Positions 6,273 through 8,189 of a stretch of DNA of 8,189 bases are shown here, one piece after another. Origin of the DNA: an uncultured Clostridium sp. (lineage in GTDB: Bacteria; Bacillota; Clostridia; Lachnospirales; Lachnospiraceae); NCBI GenBank assembly GCA_947643685.1, contig CANRXD010000057.1, positions 1 to 8,189 on the forward strand. Reading direction: 5' to 3'. Each line of letters begins with the position of its first letter. The first letter of the stretch is position 1. The translations under genes and the position numbers were made by a program. The notes beneath the pieces are model-generated. The model did no database searches, was not told the origin of the DNA, and saw only the letters and a list, made by a program, of their open reading frames with translations.

Positions 6273-6569
6273 GGAAGTGTGCTTTTGTCTCTGTTTAAGG
6301 GGATAAAGGCGAAACTGGTTGTCACCATAACAGGAGGACAGGGATTTCTGTTTGGCCGTGGAAACCAGCAGCTTACTCCTGAGGTAATTCGGGAAGTGGG
6401 AAAGGAAAATATCATTATCCTGGCCACGAAGACGAAGCTGGCGGCTCTGTCGGGACGGCCGCTTCTGGTGGATACTTATGATGAAGAGTTAAATCGTTCT
6501 CTCTGCGGATATTACCGGGCCATTGCCGGATGCGGGGAAACTATTGTATGCAAGGTATCGGATCATTAA
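6252..6569 (+). CDS. C-terminal 105 codons of the AcoX/ATP-NAD-kinase-like protein
   Basis: This segment directly follows the TAG in the same frame. It contains GGQGFLFGRGNQQLTPEVIR (codons 33-52 of the fragment), then NIIILATKTKLAAL and GRPLLVDTYDEELN, all strongly typical of the C-terminus of COG3199 proteins. If translated on its own it would start at TTG 6252 or ATG 6255, next to the stop, by termination-reinitiation. No Shine-Dalgarno is visible before either. It is best understood as the downstream half of the interrupted gene, not an independent gene. The coding sequence looks undamaged to its TAA. Confidence 0.55.
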   Translation: MMAKDLGGSVLLSLFKGIKAKLVVTITGGQGFLFGRGNQQLTPEVIREVGKENIIILATKTKLAALSGRPLLVDTYDEELNRSLCGYYRAIAGCGETIVCKVSDH

Positions 6570-6646
6570 AGAAAAGACGGAAGCATATTGTTTAGGACGG
6601 ATCGACACGGAATGCAGGAGGATTTTTGCTTCGTGGTCCGTTCTTT

Positions 6647-6714
6647 CTGGTTCGTGCAGGAAATGCCCTCGCTTCGTCGGGGCAGACACTGCACGGATCG
6701 GCTGAATCGTTTTT
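6647..6714 (+). terminator. Structured hairpin plus T-run after the operon, candidate terminator
   Basis: Positions 6647-6659 pair with 6689-6701 in 13 consecutive pairs, four of them G-U. Inside, after a 4x4 internal loop, TGCCCT (6664-6669) pairs with GGGGCA (6679-6684). Five T residues follow at 6710-6714, 8 nt after the stem, a longer gap than in a classical intrinsic terminator. It stands 77 bp after the last operon stop. It may instead be a copy of a dispersed intergenic element or a structured RNA. Confidence 0.4.
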
Positions 6715-6733
6715 CTCTATTTGCCTGTATTTA

Positions 6734-6765
6734 ATACAGTCCTATGTTATCACACAGGACTGTAT
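6734..6765. terminator. Perfect 10-bp inverted repeat between convergent genes
   Basis: ATACAGTCCT (6734-6743) pairs with AGGACTGTAT (6756-6765). The stem extends inwards by 3 bp (TGT/ACA) after an A-C mismatch, closing on a TATC loop. It begins 7 bp beyond the stop of the minus-strand AlbA_2 gene, so a shared terminator fits the position. Neither side has a proper T-run, so the call is weak. Confidence 0.4.
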
Positions 6766-6772
6766 CATAAAC

Positions 6773-8092
6773 CTATTTATTGATTTCCCAATAACCTTTT
6801 CTATCGGAGCCAACTCTGCTGATTATACCTCTCTCGCGCATTTTTTTCATAATACGTCCGATATTTCTCATGCTCATTCCCATTTGTTCCGCCATTCCTT
6901 TAGCGGTTATAGATGGCGTGACACTCAAAATATCCAATGCTTTCTTTTCATAGTCATTATCACTGCCGATTTCATAGCCATTATCATTGCCACTGGCAAT
7001 GATCGGAACTGCTTCTGGTATAGCAAAGGGAAATTCTACTTTGATAAAATGATCTGTGATATGGAAAATATTCTTGTCATATGACTTTAAAATTCGGCTC
7101 ATACCGGAACCAAGCTGCTCGACCAATCCCACATCTTTGAATACTCTCATTAGTTCTCTATTACGGGGCATACTGCTACAACTAAAAAAATCTTGTTCGC
7201 TCTGTCCGGGAATCAAACCGCCATAAGACGTAAACACCATTCTGTCACTGAAAATTTCAAAAACCGGTGGAATCTCTCTCGAATAGTCGGAATGGACAAT
7301 GGCATTGATGACAGCTTCTCTCAATGGAATTGGATCAACAAGGTTTTTTTCAATTCGTTTTGTGCTGGTTACTTTTACCATCGTTGAATTTTCAATTTTC
7401 AGTTTTTCAAGTACCTGATGGGTTGCTTTGATTAACGAGCAATATCCGTATTCTTCATTTTGAATTAAATCCACCTTATCCATTCCTGCGTATTTTGCAA
7501 TTTTAATAGACACGCCATTTTCATCTGCCAACAGATATGCGATGTAGTTGTATTTTCCATCCGGCGTCAAAAGTTCCAGAGAGTTTGCAAATCGGTTATT
7601 GAGTTCCAGTCCACGCTCCTGATAATAGATTTTCAGCTGGGCAAAAGTTAAATCCTGACGAGGTGCAGGGATATTTCGCAAGGTTGTATGAATCCGCTTA
7701 CTGTATAAATCATCAATCGTGGTTGTGGTCATGGGTTGAGAAGACGCGCCTATACGGATGAAGCAACCACCAGGAGACATACCTTGCTTTTTGATATAAT
7801 AAGGTTTTTCGAGTCCACTGGAAATCAGAATTTTGATAACAGGAATATTATTTATAGTATCACTGACAATATCAAATAATCCCATGGTAGACGGCAGGAT
7901 GTTGTTTTTAATACGATCTGCAATTCGAAGCTGTGTCGCATCCATGTCTGGCACACCTACGGGATTTCCGTTGTCATCTACGCCAATATACAATATGCCA
8001 CCCTCCCGATTGTTCAGAAAAGCAACAACTTCTTTTTCTAATTTATCATTTAATTCTGTCTTAAATTCAGTACGATTATTTTCCTGGAGCAC
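6773..8092 (-). CDS. AlbA_2 (Schlafen-type) ATP-binding domain protein with HATPase_c_4-like region and C-terminal winged helix
   Basis: The protein has 439 residues with a GTG start at 8092 and a strong GGGAGGG 6 nt upstream. Residues 4-47 carry the AlbA_2/Schlafen-type signature (EFK, then AFLNNREGGILYIGVDDNG and GV). The middle contains the RecG-C/HATPase_c_4-like segment LREAVINAIVHSDYS (257-271), GGLIPG (291-296) and RNRELMRVFKDVGLVEQLGSG (310-330). Residues about 384-437 look like a winged helix-turn-helix ending in GYWEIN. A 24-bp imperfect tandem repeat (6949-6996) lies in the linker before it. Such proteins are common accessory genes, often annotated as putative transcriptional regulators or ATP-binding proteins, without a settled function; a role in regulation or defence is possible. 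It is convergent to the operon and AT-richer, so probably an independent and possibly acquired unit. Confidence 0.9.
   Translation of the reverse strand: MLQENNRTEFKTELNDKLEKEVVAFLNNREGGILYIGVDDNGNPVGVPDMDATQLRIADRIKNNILPSTMGLFDIVSDTINNIPVIKILISSGLEKPYYIKKQGMSPGGCFIRIGASSQPMTTTTIDDLYSKRIHTTLRNIPAPRQDLTFAQLKIYYQERGLELNNRFANSLELLTPDGKYNYIAYLLADENGVSIKIAKYAGMDKVDLIQNEEYGYCSLIKATHQVLEKLKIENSTMVKVTSTKRIEKNLVDPIPLREAVINAIVHSDYSREIPPVFEIFSDRMVFTSYGGLIPGQSEQDFFSCSSMPRNRELMRVFKDVGLVEQLGSGMSRILKSYDKNIFHITDHFIKVEFPFAIPEAVPIIASGNDNGYEIGSDNDYEKKALDILSVTPSITAKGMAEQMGMSMRNIGRIMKKMRERGIISRVGSDRKGYWEINK
6949..6996. repeat. 24-bp imperfect tandem repeat, two units, inside the AlbA_2 gene
   Basis: Units 6949-6972 and 6973-6996 share CATAG-Y-CATTATCA-Y-TGCC and differ mainly in the last five bases. 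On the minus strand they encode two 8-residue units, roughly SGNDNGYE and IGSDNDYE, in the linker before the winged helix. The in-frame length suggests slippage duplication. Confidence 0.6.
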
Positions 8093-8098
8093 TGCAAT

Positions 8099-8105
8099 CC
8101 CTCCC
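8099..8105 (-). promoter_or_regulatory. Ribosome-binding site supporting the GTG start of the AlbA_2 gene
   Basis: GGGAGGG on the minus strand lies 6 nt before GTG at 8092. The 84 bp further upstream (to the window edge) hold no convincing promoter: only a weak TATTCT -10-like sequence without a good -35. Confidence 0.75.
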
Positions 8106-8189
8106 TTACTACATCTTAGAATACTCTCGGAAATTCTTTGTGCCCGGATTTGCGAGATGATTTTTTGTCAGAAGTGCACAAATTTATGA

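Larger units (their letters stand above)
5397..6569 (+). pseudogene. AcoX / ATP-NAD-kinase-like gene (COG3199 type), interrupted by an in-frame TAG
   Basis: The two reading frames 5397-6251 and 6252-6569 are in the same phase and join at a single TAG (6249-6251). Together they give about 390 codons, the normal size of AcoX-type ATP-NAD kinases. The family signature continues across the stop: GVDLV before it, then MAKD and GGQGFLFGRGNQQ after it, with no residues missing. The stop falls where relatives, from memory, carry a non-essential residue, often Lys, in a K-x-G-K-L-V-A-K-D type segment. No other frameshift or stop is seen, so the lesion is recent, a sequencing error, or read through. 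Marked as a pseudogene because that is the simplest reading. Confidence 0.6.
6570..6772. other. Convergent intergenic region
   Basis: These 203 bp lie between the AcoX-like gene and the minus-strand AlbA_2 gene, whose ends face each other. I see only the two hairpin regions and an 8-bp direct repeat ACGGATCG (6597-6604, 6693-6700). Short frames here have no ribosome-binding site or family resemblance. Confidence 0.5.

Noticed and set aside
6597..6700. 8-bp direct repeat ACGGATCG flanking about 90 bp, as a target-site duplication
   Set aside because: The enclosed DNA has no transposase or terminal inverted repeats, and an 8-mer repeat at this distance can arise by chance.
6612..6734. 40-codon open frame after the operon
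   Set aside because: It has no ribosome-binding site and overlaps the structured hairpin; its composition looks like a chance frame over a structured region.
6626..7084. 152-codon plus-strand frame with TTG start
   Set aside because: Most of it lies antisense to the well-supported AlbA_2 gene, and its residues show no family resemblance.
1..8189. CRISPR arrays, tRNA, rRNA, insertion sequences and integrases
   Set aside because: No regularly spaced repeats, tRNA-like cloverleaf, rRNA sequence or transposase/integrase motifs were seen on either strand.

Overview
The window looks like chromosomal DNA of a Gram-positive anaerobe of the class Clostridia, most likely near the Lachnospiraceae. This rests on strong AGGAGG ribosome-binding sites, mid GC content, a clostridial-type sigma-54 activator and clostridial-style protein sequences. 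It is an inference, since no marker gene is present.

Layout. (1) Positions 1-1035, minus strand: the N-terminal 345 residues of a sigma-54-dependent activator (Cys-containing sensor domain, PAS domain, start of the AAA+ domain), cut by the window edge. (2) Positions 1036-1460: a 425-bp divergent control region. It holds a sigma-70-type promoter for the regulator, a cluster of five TGACA/TGTCA motifs that look like an enhancer, and a near-perfect -24/-12 sigma-54 promoter facing the operon. A second, weaker sigma-54-like match lies upstream. (3) Positions 1461-6569, plus strand: four genes in tandem. They encode a short-chain dehydrogenase/reductase, a divergent GcvPA-like subunit, a divergent GcvPB-like subunit with the PLP lysine, and an AcoX/ATP-NAD-kinase-like protein split by an in-frame TAG. 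(4) Positions 6570-6772: a convergent intergenic region with two hairpins. (5) Positions 6773-8092, minus strand: an AlbA_2/Schlafen-type ATP-binding protein with a C-terminal winged helix, probably a separate accessory transcription unit.

How the genes may work together. The activator probably senses a small molecule or redox/metal signal, binds the TGACA cluster and drives sigma-54 transcription of the operon. GcvPA and GcvPB would form a PLP-dependent amino-acid decarboxylase. The glycine cleavage partners (H, T and L proteins) are absent, although both ends of the operon lie in the window. Several motifs that are near-invariant in glycine decarboxylase are changed. The likely reading is an inducible catabolic operon that uses a glycine-decarboxylase-fold enzyme on another substrate, with the SDR handling a carbonyl/alcohol step and the AcoX-like protein acting on a nucleotide or related cofactor. 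This regulated, H-protein-less GcvP-like operon is the best candidate for an undescribed system here. The substrate cannot be read from the sequence.

All motif comparisons are from memory of the families; no search was run.
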